A stretch of DNA of 64,000 bases, taken from contig NC_081547.1 of the NCBI RefSeq assembly GCF_901000735.1, forward strand, positions 11,267,156-11,331,155, written 5' to 3'. The notes under the pieces were generated by a model. It was not told the DNA's origin, made no database searches, and was given only the letters and a program-made list of their open reading frames with translations. The stretch's first letter is position 1; each line of letters opens with the position of its first letter. This document shows, one piece after another, positions 44,615 to 56,854 of this stretch. The translations under genes and the position numbers were made by a program. This DNA is from Corylus avellana (taxonomy: Eukaryota > Streptophyta > Magnoliopsida > Fagales > Betulaceae).

Positions 44615-46020
44615 TATACGAGGAATATTACTTTTTTTTATATATAATTTTACTTATAGGTGGCTTTTAAAACTATCATTAGATCAAAATTTAATAAAGA
44701 TATATCTCATATCTAATGATGATTTTAAAAGTCACTTATGAGTGAAAAAAATTGTATAAAGAAGTGAGAATAAGTGTAACATTATTCATTATATATAGTA
44801 TATAGCTTTGAGATAACATATTCTTCTCTTGGGTTTTTTTTTTTTTTTTTGGGGTCAAGCCTTTAATCTTAAAAAAGTATCCCATCTACATGCCCATTAT
44901 CTTTCCCAGTATACGTAAGAAGAATATGCTCATGAAGCACCATTTTATTTTTTAAAAATGATATATTCCACATTAATATTTTATTTTTATTTAACTATGT
45001 TGCTGTGATGGGTCGTAATAATCTTTAGATCAACCATTGTTATAAAGCACACTAATATTTCATTTATATTTAACTATGTTGATGTGATAGGATGTAATAG
45101 AACTTAAATCGGTCATTATTAAAAAAAAAAAAAATATGTGTGTGTAATGACTACTAAACATTGTTACGTTAGTATAATGAAATAAAAGTTAGATAAATAT
45201 GTGGTATATAGTATTACTTTTTGTTTTTTCCACTTTAAAGATCAATAATTTGCATTGAGAAATTCTATACTCTACACTTTTATCCCACCTTAGGTATATA
45301 GCACTACAAATCAATTACTGTTAATATAAATAAATCTAAGGATTGATTGGCTATATCAAATCAACAAAATAAATAAAAATATGTTATATAGCATTGATAA
45401 GCTGAAAGATTAGTTAGAAAATTATATCAAAAGAATTGTCTTTCGCATTTAAGAGGAGATGAGGATGGGTTAAGCACTATTTTTCTGTGTCTACTTTTCA
45501 AGATTGTCGATTATATAATAAACTAAATTAACATGTTATAAAATAGCCAAGAAATATAAAGTAGAAATTAGAGAAAGAGAGGGAAGAAAAGAATAACATA
45601 GTGCCAAGAGGAGAGAAGAAAAAGGGGGGGGGGGGAAGGGAGAGGTTCTTTTTTAAATTTATGCCAAAAAGGTTCAGAATAATTTCTTAATGTCCATTTT
45701 GGAAGTAGCATTATGGTTTTACTTACTTTGTTTTGATGAAATAGGAAGATATAAATGCAATTGTCTAAAGAAAAAGAGTATAGAAGAAAAATGACTCAAG
45801 CTCCTTCGACGTTCTCTTGTGGTCCTCGAAATTTTTATAATTCATTTTCTTTGAAAGGCTCTATATATATAGTGATCTTATGATCAAGACAACTTTTATT
45901 GAATATACTGAAGGGTGTAAAAAAAAATCGGGAAACAGGTAACCGGGGTGTTAAAAAATTAATCATATTTCTCAAGACCCGTGAGATGCGAAAAATAAGA
46001 AGAACGTGGAATAACAAAGA
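44615..46020. other. AT-rich spacer without a recognised gene
   Basis: Contains T (44830), A (45120) and G (45625-45640) homopolymers and a partial direct repeat ('gtgatggg.cgtaat' near 45007 and 'gtgataggatgtaatag' near 45075). Nothing else seen. Confidence 0.5.
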
Positions 46021-46748
46021 TTAGGCAATCAACACATGACACTAAGATTTAAGTGGTTCAGCTTAATAAGCTTACATCCACTGGCGGAGACAACCTAGAG
46101 AAAATTCACTATCAAAATATGGAGTACAAAATAGTAGAGAGGAAATCACTCAGATCCCAAAGCCCCAATACACACAAATCTCACTATCACGCAAGAGATT
46201 ATTCCCAAAATCGAATACAAAAGACAGATGTACAAACTCTTCTTTTGCTGAAACAGATGGCGGCTTATCTCTATTTTCTTTTCTCACTCTGCAGCACATT
46301 TTTCTTCTTATTACTTTTTTTTAACTCCTCCAAAAACCACCAAGAAGAAAACACCGCACTTGGCTTTTCAAATTCCCTTGTGCGGTACCCCATTGTGCTT
46401 GCTGCCCTTGTACTCTCCTGATATCCCTATCTCACATTTTGTCCCACACGTTTTTGGCACACCAAAACACAAGCAAATTTTACCTTTCTTTTTTGCTCTA
46501 CACTTTGCCGCTCAGCACCATGCCAGTATATATTGGGCAAAGACTCCAACTCCAAGTCAGAATAGTACTCCTAATACAAGTTAGAGAAGTACTCCAAAAC
46601 CTCCCAGGGCAAGGACTCAAAGTCAGTGTGTAAAGCCACAACACCACATAAGGAATCCAACTAGGAGAAGTATTCCTAGGCTGAACAACAACTTGCAATG
46701 GGCCCCACATGTATTGACTTGTCTTATTCAAGTCACAAATGTCAACAT
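46021..46748 (+). repeat. LTR-like repetitive sequence beside the viral fragments
   Basis: Begins near 'ggcaatcaacacatgacact' and ends just before 'ggggtgcctggtttcgg'. Its second half (from 46409) is copied almost exactly at 48198-48537. The open frames inside are not recognisable proteins. The text resembles retroelement LTR or leader sequence but no TG...CA boundaries or target duplications were established. Confidence 0.35.
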
Positions 46749-46809
46749 CCGGGGTGCCTGGTTTCGGTTACCGGTTTTGGGGTTTTTAAATACCCGGTTT
46801 TGGGGTGCC

Positions 46810-47362
46810 AGGTGAAGGAGAAAGGGATCCTCTGTCATCTTCAATTTGAGTGGGAGGAGGAGTTTGCTTAGTAGTGTAAAAAAGCAGAAGAAATTTGAGA
46901 ATCAATAGAAACACAACATAAACACTATTTAATTTTAAATCAGGATGAGCAAAAAAAATTTCAACGTCTTTATCTCTTCGTTGGAGTCCTTCTGTGGTTG
47001 TTGAACCAGCAAAAGAATTCCTTCTTTCGTTGATCAACAATAGTCTTTCAATTTTGTTAGAAATGTTTAAATCAGAAAAACTGATCTTAACAAATCCATC
47101 CAAATACTGTAGGATGTAGTCAACATTAGTGGTGTCATTTTCTGAAACGAGAAGAAATGACGAAAGGATCATAATCTGAAACGAGAGCACTGGAGTAGGT
47201 AGCTGGTGATCCGGGGTTAAAAGCCGAGACACAGTTAGCAAGAGCAACAGATGAATTAATAATGGGAGCAATAATGGCAAACTCCGGTTTTAAGACCAAA
47301 GCCTTGGAGTCAAGATAATACCCTTGGCCAAAACTTAGGCCAGTGGAAACACGGATCCTCAA
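46810..47362 (-). pseudogene. endogenous pararetrovirus deletion derivative, left copy
   Basis: On the minus strand the beginning of viral ORF2 (SKALVLKPE to SDYDPFVISS, 47310-47150) is joined almost directly to an internal part of the movement/coat region (TTNVDYILQYLDG onward), which ends near 46815. In copy B these segments are over 4 kb apart. The reading breaks within the coat part. This is a non-functional rearranged relic. Confidence 0.8.
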
Positions 47363-47370
47363 CTCTTATG

Positions 47371-47382
47371 GCTCTGATACCA
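47371..47382 (-). promoter_or_regulatory. tRNA-Met primer-binding site of the pararetrovirus
   Basis: Minus strand TGGTATCAGAGC, the complement of the 3' end of plant initiator tRNA-Met used by Caulimoviridae (and many LTR elements) to prime minus-strand synthesis. It follows the TATA-containing intergenic region and precedes the coding part, as expected. Confidence 0.75.
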
Positions 47383-47700
47383 ATGGGGGGAGATGATAAT
47401 TAATTGAAATTAATTGATAATAAAGATGAAAATAAAGCAGTAGAACCATCCATGTAAGTGGTAAATGCAAGTAAAATAGGCATGATGTAAGAATTTCCAA
47501 AGTATAAAAGAGAAATGGAAAAGATTGATAATGAATAGATATCAAAAGATCTGATTAACAAGAGTACTTTCAGATTCAAACGTAGTTTAGAAGTAGCGAA
47601 AGTACACAAGAGCAAAACAGATTACAAATAGTAGGCAGAGTAGTTGCAGAATGAGTTCAATGTTTAGTCTAAAAGCTTCTACCTTACAATGAGGGGGATT

Positions 47701-47715
47701 CGTCTTTTTTATAGA
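47701..47715 (-). promoter_or_regulatory. TATA element of the viral intergenic region
   Basis: Minus strand TCTATAAAAAAGACG, about 320 bases upstream of the primer site, in the position of the pararetroviral transcript promoter. Downstream A/G-rich leader and upstream tandem repeats support the assignment; activity is not implied. Confidence 0.5.
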
Positions 47716-47764
47716 CAAAATTCAATGGGTAAATAAAAATTACATTGAGAAAGTTAACAATAAA

Positions 47765-48040
47765 AGTAGAGAACTACAGTGTCGGTAGAAACTGTAGCAA
47801 AACTGTAGTATCGGCAGGCATTGTAGCAGAACTGTAGTGTCAACAGACAAATGAGAAACTGTAGCAATAATGATTGAATTGGGCCATAATGGTAGGCAAA
47901 TGTCTTCAAGAATAGAAATAGTACCCGGGTAGGTAAATGTAACGGTGCCACTGTGAAAGGCAAGTGAACAGTGTCATTGCGAAGGGCAAGTGAACGGTGC
48001 CACTGTGAAGGGCAAATGAACGGTGCCACTATGAAGGCAA
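47765..48040. repeat. two minisatellites in the viral intergenic region
   Basis: 47765-47865: several 'aactgtag(c/t)' copies in ~30-base units ('aaactgtagcaaaactgtag', 'gtagcagaactgtagtgtc'). 47935-48040: four units of about 30 bases built on 'aacggtgccactgtgaaggg' and 'caa(g/a)tg'. Both lie upstream of the TATA element; equivalents are at 49570-49690 and 49745-49840. Confidence 0.8.
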
Positions 48041-48097
48041 ATGATTATAAATCTTCAATTCCGGGGCAATAGTTATCGGGGCTATCACCAGGGAAAC

Positions 48098-48197
48098 NNN
48101 NNNNNNNNNNNNNNNNNNNNNNNNNNNNNNNNNNNNNNNNNNNNNNNNNNNNNNNNNNNNNNNNNNNNNNNNNNNNNNNNNNNNNNNNNNNNNNNNN
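48098..48197. other. assembly gap (100 N)
   Basis: Exactly 100 N between the two copies of the 1.69-kb unit; the left unit stops within the end of ORF2, so missing viral sequence probably lies here. Confidence 0.99.
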
Positions 48198-48614
48198 TTG
48201 TACTCTCCTGATATCCCTATCTCACATTTTGTCCCACACGTTTTTGGCACACCAAAACACAAGCAAATATTACCTTTCTTTTTTGCTCTACACTTTGCCG
48301 CACAGCACCATGCTAGTATATATTGGGCAAAGACTCCAACTCCAAGTCAGAATAGTACTCCTAATACAAGTTAGAGAAGTACTCCAAAACCTCACAGGGC
48401 AAGGACTCAAAGTCAGTGTATAAAGCCACAACACCACATAAGGAATCCAACTAGGAGAAGTATTCCTAGGCTAAACAACAACTTTCAATGGGCCCCACGT
48501 GTATTGACTTGTCTTATTCAAGTCACAAATATCAACATCCGGGGTGCCTGGTTTCGGTTACCAGTTTTGGGGTTTTTAAATACCCGGTTTTGGGGTGCCA
48601 GGTGAAGGAGAAAG

Positions 48615-49140
48615 GAATCCTCTGTCATCTTCAATTTGAGTGGGAGGAGGAGTTTGCTTAGTAGTGTAAAAAGCAGAAGAAATTTGAGAATCAACAGAAA
48701 CACTCTTTAATTTTAAATCAGGATGAGCAAGAAATTTTTCAACGTCTTTATCTCTTTGTTGGAGTCCTTCTGTGGTTGTTGAACCAGCAAAAGAATTCCT
48801 TCTTTCGTTGATCAACAATAGTCTTTCAATTTTGTTAGAAATGTTTAAATCAGAAAAACTGATCTTAACAGATCCATCCAAATACTGTAGGATGTAGTCA
48901 AGATTAGTGGTGTCATTTTCTGAAACAAGAAGAAATGACGAAAGGATCATAATCTGAAACGAGAGCACTGGAGTAGGTAGCTGGTGATCCGAGGCTAAAA
49001 GCCGAGAAACGGTTAGCAAGAGCAACAGATGAATTAATAACGGGAGCAGTAATGGCAGACTCTGATTTTAAGACCAAAGCTTTGAAGTCAAGATGATACC
49101 CTTGGCCAAAACTTAGGCCAGTGGAAACACGAATCCTCAA
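48615..49140 (-). pseudogene. endogenous pararetrovirus deletion derivative, right copy
   Basis: Same fusion as at 46810-47362: the ORF2 start (to SDYDPFVISS) joined to movement/coat sequence (TTNLDYILQYLDG). Sharing the junction shows that the fusion preceded duplication of the unit. Confidence 0.8.
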
Positions 49141-49148
49141 CTCTTATG

Positions 49149-49160
49149 GCTCTAATACCA
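49149..49160 (-). promoter_or_regulatory. mutated tRNA-Met primer-binding site
   Basis: Minus strand TGGTATTAGAGC; one C-to-T change from the canonical site seen at 47371-47382. Confidence 0.7.
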
Positions 49161-49516
49161 ATGGGGGGAGATGATACCAATGAGAGGAGATGATAATTAA
49201 TTGAAATTAATTGAAAATAAAGATGAAAATAAAGTAGTAGAACCATCCATGTAGGTGGTAAATGCAAGTAAAATAGGCATGATGTAAGAATTTCCAAAGT
49301 AAGCGCGAAGTTTGAGCGTATAAAAGAGAAATGGAAATGATTGATAATGAATAGATATCAAAAGATCTGATTAACAAGAATACTTTCAGATTCAAACGTA
49401 GTTTAGAAGTAGCGAAAGTACATAAGAGCAAAACAGATTACAAATAGTAGGCAGGGTAGTTGCAGAATGAGTTCAGTATTTAGGCTGAAAGCTTCTGCCT
49501 TACAATGAGGGGGATT

Positions 49517-49531
49517 CGTCTTTTTTATAGA
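49517..49531 (-). promoter_or_regulatory. TATA element of the viral intergenic region, right copy
   Basis: Same TCTATAAAAAAGACG sequence as the left copy at 47701-47715, in the same position relative to the primer site. Confidence 0.5.
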
Positions 49532-49835
49532 CAAAATCCAATGAGTAAATAAAAATTACATTGAGAAAGTTAACAGTAAAAGTAAAGAACTGAAGTGTCG
49601 GTAGAAACTGTAGCAAAACTGTAGTGTCGGCAGGCATTGTAGCAGAACTGTAGTGTCGACAGACAAATGAGAAACTGTAGCAATAATGATTGAATTGTGC
49701 CATAATGGTAGGTAAATGTCTTCAAGAATAGAAATGGTACCCTAGTGGGTAAATGTAATGGTGCCACTGTGAAGGGCAAGTGAACAGTGCCACTGTGAAA
49801 GGCAAATGAACAGTGCCACTGTGAACGGCAAATGA

Positions 49836-51118
49836 TTATAAATCTTCAATTCTAGGGCAATAGTTATCGGGACTATCACCAGGGAAACCGAAATTTCCAT
49901 ACCATTCTCTCATGGGGTTAAAAGTAGCTTCAGAAGATGCATCAAAATTTTCTTCTTCATCTTCATCGGAATTATCATTGAGAGATTCCAAAAGTGCTTT
50001 TAAAATGTCTTTCTTTTCTTTTTTCTTCTTAGAAGAACTTGAAGAAGTAGTGGAAGTAACGGCATCTGTCTCTTTGAGAGGGGAAAGGAAAGTACTAGGA
50101 GTTATCAGTTTGGTAGGATTGACAATGGTTAATTGATTGGGAATTGGAGCGGCATGGATTTTTGGCAAATGGGCAAGATTGTTGACATTTTCAACGATAT
50201 TATCAACCCGTGGGTAGTTATCCCACCATTTTACAAACCAACGTTGTTCTAGCTTGTCATCAAGAATGACATATTTCCATTTTATGATCCAAGGAATTTT
50301 GAACTTTTTGACAAAATACAAAATGTGGGGAAATTTGGCCCCATGTTCATCAGTATTATAAAGATTTTTGAATGATTTGAAAGTCTCAACAAGTTTTATT
50401 GGGAGGATATCAGGAACAAGACCAAACTTTATCCACCATCTGGAGAACCAAAGACTAAGGATGCCTCCAAATTCTTTATCAAAGTTTATGAACCAAAAAT
50501 GGTCAAACTTGGGATTTTGGTAGAGCATGAATTTGGACCAGGCATCAATGTAATTATAATAGCAAAACGGGATGGGGAAATCTTCCAATTTTCTTGGGTT
50601 CGAGGGATGTTCCCCCAATCTTTTTCAGGAATGATTCTATCAAAATAGACATTGTGATAAAGTAGTTTTTTTAGTTCAGTTTTACTATAAATGGGTTTGA
50701 AATGAACAGACTTTGTCTGAAGCAAGATATTAGTGTAGTATGAAAGAGTTTTTAGAGGATGCTCAGGGATCCAATGAAACTGAGGAGGAAAGTAAGAAGA
50801 GGCAATTTGAGTAGGAGATTTAATGTGAGAACGGTTTATCTCAATATGAAATAAATGCTCGGAATGAGGAAGAACAACGTTAGCTGATGTTTTATTGTAT
50901 TTAATGAAAGGAATAGTGGGTTTTTGAGAAGAAATGACGAAAGGGTCATAATCTGAAACGAGACCACTGGAGTAGGTAGCTGGTGATCTGGGGCTAAAAG
51001 CCGAGAAACGGTTAGCGAGAGCAACAGATGAATTAGTAACGGGAGCAGTAATGGCAGACTTTGGTTTTAAGACCAAAGCCTTGGAGTCAATCTTCTCCTT
51101 ATCCTTTTTGCTTGCCAT
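49836..51118 (-). pseudogene. pararetroviral ORF2, copy B, frameshifted
   Basis: Unknown-function second ORF. It starts at the ATG 51118, which overlaps the end of the RNase H reading, and is open to about 50620, where a frameshift moves the reading to a second frame that runs to 49836. The second part has aromatic-rich motifs (FWFINFDKEF; WFSRWWIKFG) and ends in a Ser/Lys-rich then acidic stretch. Proteins of this type accompany endogenous caulimovirids in plant genomes, but I know of no assigned activity. Confidence 0.7.
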
Positions 51119-53652
51119 ACTAGCACTGCAAAAAATTCACGAGTGAGAAAATCTGGAATAGAGTTATTGGAACCTTTAATGTATTCAATATCAAAACGCT
51201 TAAAACGGCTTGCCATCTGGCAAAATTTGTTTTTTATGCAATGTTTTCAACTTCTTTTTTCAGAATGTATTTAGCAGATTTACAATCAATGGGTTACAAA
51301 AACTTTTGATTTAACAAATTAGATTGAAATTTAGTAATGCATAAAACGACAGAAAGAATTTCTTCTTAATAGTACTATAATTAGCTTGCGTATTGTTCCA
51401 GGATCCGGAATAGAATCGAACAATTTGTTTGTTCGGGAGATCCTGGAGAGACAACTTGTTTCAGAACGCCTCTGAAGCCAATTTCAGAAGCATCAGTTTC
51501 AACGATTTTGAAAGCATTATTGAAGGGAATACCTAAGCAGGGTAGGGTCTTAACATGAGTTTTAATCTTTCTGACGAGTGAAGTGTGAATACTAGTCCAA
51601 GGAGGAGGAGGATTTAGTAAACAGTCAAACAAGGGCTTACAATGTTTTCTCAGGTCTTTGTAGAAATCTGCAATGTAATTTAAAGAGCCTAATAATCTCT
51701 GGAGCTGGGTTTTATCAATGATAACATCAGGAAATTTATCGGCGAACTGAATAGCTCTATCAATGGGTCTAATCTGCCCTTCAGAAATGTCAAAACCAAG
51801 GAATCTAATTTTGGTTTGGAAAAGCATGATCTTTTTAGCAGAGACAACAAGTCCATTGTGTTGGACTGTTTCTATAAACGAAGTCAAATGTTTCCAGTGT
51901 TCATCAATAGATTTTGAATAAATCAAAACATCATCAATGCAAACAATGGTAAAATGACTGAAGGGATTGAAAATATCATTCATAATGTTTTAGAATTCAC
52001 TATGAGCATTCTTCAGACCGAAATGCATGACATTCCACTCATAATGCCCAAAAGGAGTAGTAAAAGCAGTCTTATACCTATCCTTATCAATAATCTGGAT
52101 TTGCCAAAACCCTTACGTCATATCAAACTTAGAAAAGACTAGAGCCTCACTAATGCGACTAACTAAGTCCTTCCTATTGGGGATGGGGTACCTGATCCAT
52201 TCTAGCACATCATTGAGCGATTTGTAATTAATTACTAGTCTAGGAGTTCCCCTTTCAACTTCAGCATTTTTCATAACGTAAAAAGCGGCACAAAACCAAG
52301 GAGACTTACTCTTGCAAATGATACCTTTAACAAGTAAATCGACAATTTCTTTTTGGCAAAAATCTAAAGTTTCAGCATTTAATTGAATGGGCCTGGCTTT
52401 AGTGAGAATTTTATTTTCAAAAAAATCTTTAATATGTGGTAAGGAAACAATGTGCTTTTTCCTATGCCAAAAGGCAGTAGGAAGTTCAGAGCAAACGAGA
52501 TCGATGATCAAAGTATTGAAAGCCGTAATCTTAGATTGTAGCAATTTATCAGAAAGTTGTTCAGCAATCTTTTTGTATTTAACTTCTTGTTTCAAAAAGC
52601 TTAAATGCTTAGTTTTAGCAAAGATAATATTCAAGCAACTAACATCAATTTCAAATTTGGAAGCAAAATAGAATTTTACTTCAACACCCATTTTAATGGT
52701 TGAAACACCAGTTTCATCAACAGTGAAAGGATAAAGCATGGCAATGAAGGAAAGGCCAAGAATAACTTTTTCAGACATATTTTTAACAAGGACAGTAGGA
52801 GTATCAAAACAAACATTGTTTTGGCAAACATGAACATTATTCAATTCATACTTAATTTGTAAACGGCTTCCAATGGCATAATTTAATTTTTCAGTGGATT
52901 TTTCAAAATATTTACTAGGTACTAACCCTTCTTGAATACAATTCAAATCAGCACCAGAATCAATCAAAGTAATGACATCAAGAGTATCATCGGGAGCAAC
53001 AATGATATTAACTTTAGAATACCATTTAGGTGGAACAACTTTGCTAATAAGACTAACAGTCTTGACTTTATCGAAAATCACTTTATTGCTAGATTTTGCT
53101 TCATTAGAGTGCTTAGATTGTTTATCATTATCATAATTGTTACCGTGAAAACAATCTTGAAGTTTCAAAATTAAAAGTTGTTGTTTTACATCGTTATTAT
53201 CCGTTTTAACAATGTCCAGGTCATTTTTTGAATCAACAATTTCTTTCTTGATATTACTAATCTCATGCTGTAAATCTGCGATAGTAATCTCTTTGGATTT
53301 TTGCAATGTTAGGTTTATTACCATTTTTAATCATCGTATTCCTGAGTTTTTTAAGGTAGTCTTCATTTAATTCAGGATTTTCAATTTTTGAAATTAAAGT
53401 AATTAGAAAATTTTCTTGTTCTTCAGTTTTTGTGAGAACATTGCAAGTTTTGACATTTTTGTAGCAAGAATCATTACAACCAATTTTGAAATCATTGTCA
53501 TTGAATTCACTAGCAGAATGGTAATCAGAGTCACTGGAGGTTGTTAAAAATTCACTGTCAGATGAATCAGAAGAATTAACGGATTGCAGAATTCTAAAAA
53601 GATTTTCTTTTTCATTGTCATCAATTTTTAGAGCATTAATTTCTTTTTTCAA
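51119..53652 (-). pseudogene. pararetroviral protease, reverse transcriptase and RNase H, copy B, broken
   Basis: Minus strand. Acidic and coiled-coil linker (53652-53263; frame shift near 53320), aspartic protease with LIDSGADLNCI near 52960, reverse transcriptase N-terminus (RGTPRLVINYKSLNDVLEW), then the palm. The catalytic motif reads CIDDVLI where the isolated second copy has YIDDVLI. A change near 52113, a stop near 51985 and a deletion plus frameshift in RNase H (51240-51380) break the frame. Relative to copy A, about 41 bases are missing near 53310, accounting for the first frameshift. Confidence 0.8.
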
Positions 53653-55490
53653 TTTTTTGGGTGGTTATGGGCATTTGTCAGCAAAATGTCCTGGTTTTCC
53701 GCCATCAAAACATTTTCCTTTGGAAAAATATTTATCGAATTTGGAGGTATTCTTTTTGGGTTTTTTAGCAAAAAAAATTTTAATGGGTTTATTAAATATT
53801 CTTTTCTTGTAACTATTGTAATATGGAGCACGTCTTTTCTTGAAAACTCTATCGAGTTTCTTTCTATTTCTCCGAGGGGGAGCCATAGGAGGTAACCCAA
53901 AGTGTTCGCAGAAATTACCCATTTCATATTTAGCTTTTTTAGTGTTCTTCAATTGTTGTCTTATCATTTTTTGGTCGATGCACATTTTTATGCCAAGTTT
54001 TTTAACGGTAGAAAACAAATCACCATAATTTAAGTTTTCATATTCAATTAATCCAGTGTTGGAGTTGATAAGTTCATCCTTAACTTTGTGAGCAAATAAT
54101 GAAGGTAATCCATCAATAAATTTTTCTTTCCAATAAGGTTTCTGACTATCAGATCTAACCATAATGAAAGAAAAACATTTTGATACCATCTATAATCAGA
54201 CATAGTAGGACAACAAAGATTATTCAGGTAATCAGAGATGCGAGAAGTAATGTTAGAAGGTGTTCCAATGAAATGTTTAATGATGGTATAAATCAATGTA
54301 TTAGCGCTATCAAGTTCACATGTGCCACGTTGTTCATCAAATATTGAAAAACCATCTTCATCTTTCTTGACAGCTTTCCTAATTGTTTCTCGAGATTCTT
54401 CAGTAAGGTGTTTGTTTCACCAGTTCCAAAGAGTTCCAGAGAAACCAGTAGAAAGCAGATCAACAATTTCTTATTGGTTTAAATTGTGATTAGTAACATA
54501 AGCATTAGCAACCATGGACATATGATTCATTTTATTTAACACTTCTTGTTTAGACAAGCCATTGATATTCCATTCATAAAGTTTATCTGCTGAAACGGAA
54601 AACTGAGATTGAAAAAATCTTTCTTCAAACTATAAATCAGAAGGAGTAAGTTTTGAATACCATTTTTTTGTGATATTAATGGGTTTGGTTCTATCAAAAA
54701 TTCTTTGAAGTTTTTGCTCCAAATCATTTCTTCTAAAATTTTCTTCAATTATTTTAATGTTGAAATTAGAACGATATTCAGAATATTCAGAATATTCAGA
54801 ATTTTCGGAATCAGAAGTTTCATCAATCTTTTGAATAACACAAGCTTTTTCAAAAGTGCCGGCTTGACTGGCTTTTAATTCTAACAACATTTTGTCAATC
54901 TCTTCAACATTTTTTTTTTTTTTTTTTGGTTAGTGGTTCTCATCCCAAGATTTTTTCTTTCTTCAAGTAGAGAAATGATTGGTTTTTCAGTTTTAAAACC
55001 AGGGATAATGGGAATATCAATTTTATCTTCAATACGGTCCAATTGTTGACCAATGATATGAAGGGAATGATTGACAAATTGTTTTGCTCAATGATTTTTC
55101 TAGTTTCATTGTGGGTAGGATCAGGAGTTTTAAAAGGAGAGGCTTTAACAGTAGTATCAATTCCGTAAATACGTACTTGTAAATTTTTAAAAGGTGGATG
55201 AGAAGCTTTGACAGTGGTTTTGTTTTCTTTAACAAAAGATTTTTTAACAACATTTAGAACATTGTTGGCGGGGTAATGATTTAGAAGAAAATCAAAAAAC
55301 AAAATATTTTTTTGTTCTTCAATCATTTTTTTAGTCCAACGAACTTTGATAGGGGATTTTATTTTTTCAAAAAAATTAGAACGGTAAACATGTCTTAATG
55401 GTTGATTTTCTTTTGAGAAAAAATCTTTTTGTAAAGCAAGCCAATTGATTTGGGAAAAGAAATTTTTTATAGGAGCATGAATAACATTTA
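53640..55490 (-). pseudogene. pararetroviral coat protein region, copy B, broken
   Basis: Lys/Glu-rich coat-protein-like sequence with several stops and frameshifts (near 54870, 54630, 54480, 54430 and 54180), ending in a Lys/Arg-rich tail and a CCHC knuckle. In this copy the knuckle reads CFDGGKPGHFADKC, having lost its second cysteine; copy A retains CFNCGKPGHFANKC. The knuckle next to a basic tract is the mark of a caulimovirid capsid protein. Confidence 0.75.
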
Positions 55491-55499
55491 ATTGATGGG

Positions 55500-56598
55500 G
55501 AGGAGGGTGTTAAAATTAGAAACAGAAGGAGAAAGGGATCCTCTGTCATCATCAACTTGAGTGGGAGGAGGAGTTTGCTTAGTAGTGTAAAAAGCAGAAA
55601 AAATTTGAGAATCAACAAAAACACTCTTTAATTTTAAATCAAGATGAGCAAGAAATTTTTCAATGTCTTTATCTCTTCGTTGGGAGTCCTTCTGTGGTGG
55701 TTGAACCATCAAGGGAATTCCTTCTTTCGTTAATCAACAATGGTCTTTCAATTTTGTTAGAAAGGTTTAAATCAGAAAAACTGATCTTAACAGATCCATC
55801 CAAATACTGTTGGATGTAGTCAAGATTAGTGGTGTCATTTTCTACTCTAGCAGACTTAGATACATATTCCAAAACCCATTCGTTAGGAAGAACAATTTCA
55901 TCCCGGCGAATCATTTTAAGAGTATGTATATTAGCATCTTTAGTAGAACTTTGAATTAACAAAGTAGAGCTACCAGAGTTTTTGATTACAGCTTGAGGAT
56001 TCAGATTGGTTTTTATAATTTGTAATAAATGTGGTAGATCATAGCAAGAGGTATGCTACCATCTTCCATGTCATAACCAAAGGTTAGTATATTCAAAGTT
56101 AAAGCTTTAACGATGTGAATGTCATTCAAAGCAAGAGTCAGATTAGGAAAGGCATCAAAATGGATGCCATCATTAAACAGAGAAAATTGTATCATACCAA
56201 AAATGCTATGCTGGAAATTAACAAATCGAGCATCACGAAGCCATAACAAAACAGAGGCATTAATACCCAATCTAGTTAATGGTTTAACATCAAATTGGAC
56301 AGAACCAATATGCAAAAATTTAAAACCTTTAGCAAGGGAATCATTAACGAATTTTTATTGAACAATTGGTATCTTTCATTATTACTAGCAGTTCAACTGT
56401 TTTAACAGAGTATTCAGCTTTCCAAGTGGATTTTATCCAAGAGGTAGTGTAAACTTCTTTAGTGGAAACTTTAGGGATATTCCATTTATAAAAATTAAAC
56501 GAATTATCATCTTCAACAGAGAAATGTTCAACGTTTACTACATCGGGTGGTAAACTAGACTTAGAGTTAACAGAAGAATTGGATCTCCACATCTTCAA
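55500..56598 (-). pseudogene. pararetroviral movement protein region, copy B, broken
   Basis: The first ATG after the primer site is at 56598. Conserved movement-protein text (LHIGSVQFDVKPL; LLWLRDARFVNF) lies at 56320-56200, followed by the C-terminal part (55962-55670) shared with the two deletion derivatives. Frameshifts near 56350, 56010 and 55690 separate the blocks. Family: 30K-type movement proteins, which modify plasmodesmata. Confidence 0.75.
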
Positions 56599-56842
56599 AA
56601 GCTAAAATCTAATACTCTCTTTAGACATAGGCTCTTCTCCAAGAACTCACAACACATACCCTTGGCTAAAACTAACCCTTAACCATGCCCAAAAACGCCA
56701 AAACCTAGGCTTAAGATGGGACTAAGAGGTCAACTGAGGTTACTTGATAGGGTGGTTGGTTTATAACTGAGAGAGAGAGAGATATGGGGGAAAGAAAGTA
56801 CAAAACTTAGGCTAGTGGAAACACGGATCCTCAATTCTTATG

Positions 56843-56854
56843 GCTCTGATACCA
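56843..56854 (-). promoter_or_regulatory. tRNA-Met primer-binding site, copy B
   Basis: Minus strand TGGTATCAGAGC, about 245 bases before the movement-protein ATG. Upstream sequence is a (TA/ATA)-rich host flank, not the viral intergenic region, so the copy begins almost at its primer site. Confidence 0.7.

Larger units (their letters stand above)
46409..48097. repeat. 1.69-kb duplicated unit, left copy
   Basis: Collinear with 48198-49888 at an estimated few percent divergence. Read on the minus strand, the unit holds the end of viral ORF2, an intergenic region with minisatellites and a TATA element, a tRNA-Met primer site, a fragment of ORF2, a fragment of the movement/coat region, and the LTR-like sequence. 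The two copies are separated only by a 100-N gap. Confidence 0.85.
48198..49888. repeat. 1.69-kb duplicated unit, right copy
   Basis: Second copy of the unit at 46409-48097. It has a small insertion after the primer site (an extra 'gatgataccaatgagaggag' near 49170) and one near 49305. Its right end continues into the full ORF2 of viral copy B. Confidence 0.85.

Noticed and set aside
46053..46633. Plus-strand open frames in the LTR-like sequence as genes
   Set aside because: Overlapping frames without domain resemblance, duplicated along with the repeat at 48198 onward.
51119..53652. Ty3/gypsy retrotransposon identity for the RT region
   Set aside because: RT resembles Ty3 because Caulimoviridae are related to it, but there are no LTRs or integrase, and movement-protein and capsid-knuckle sequence precede the protease.
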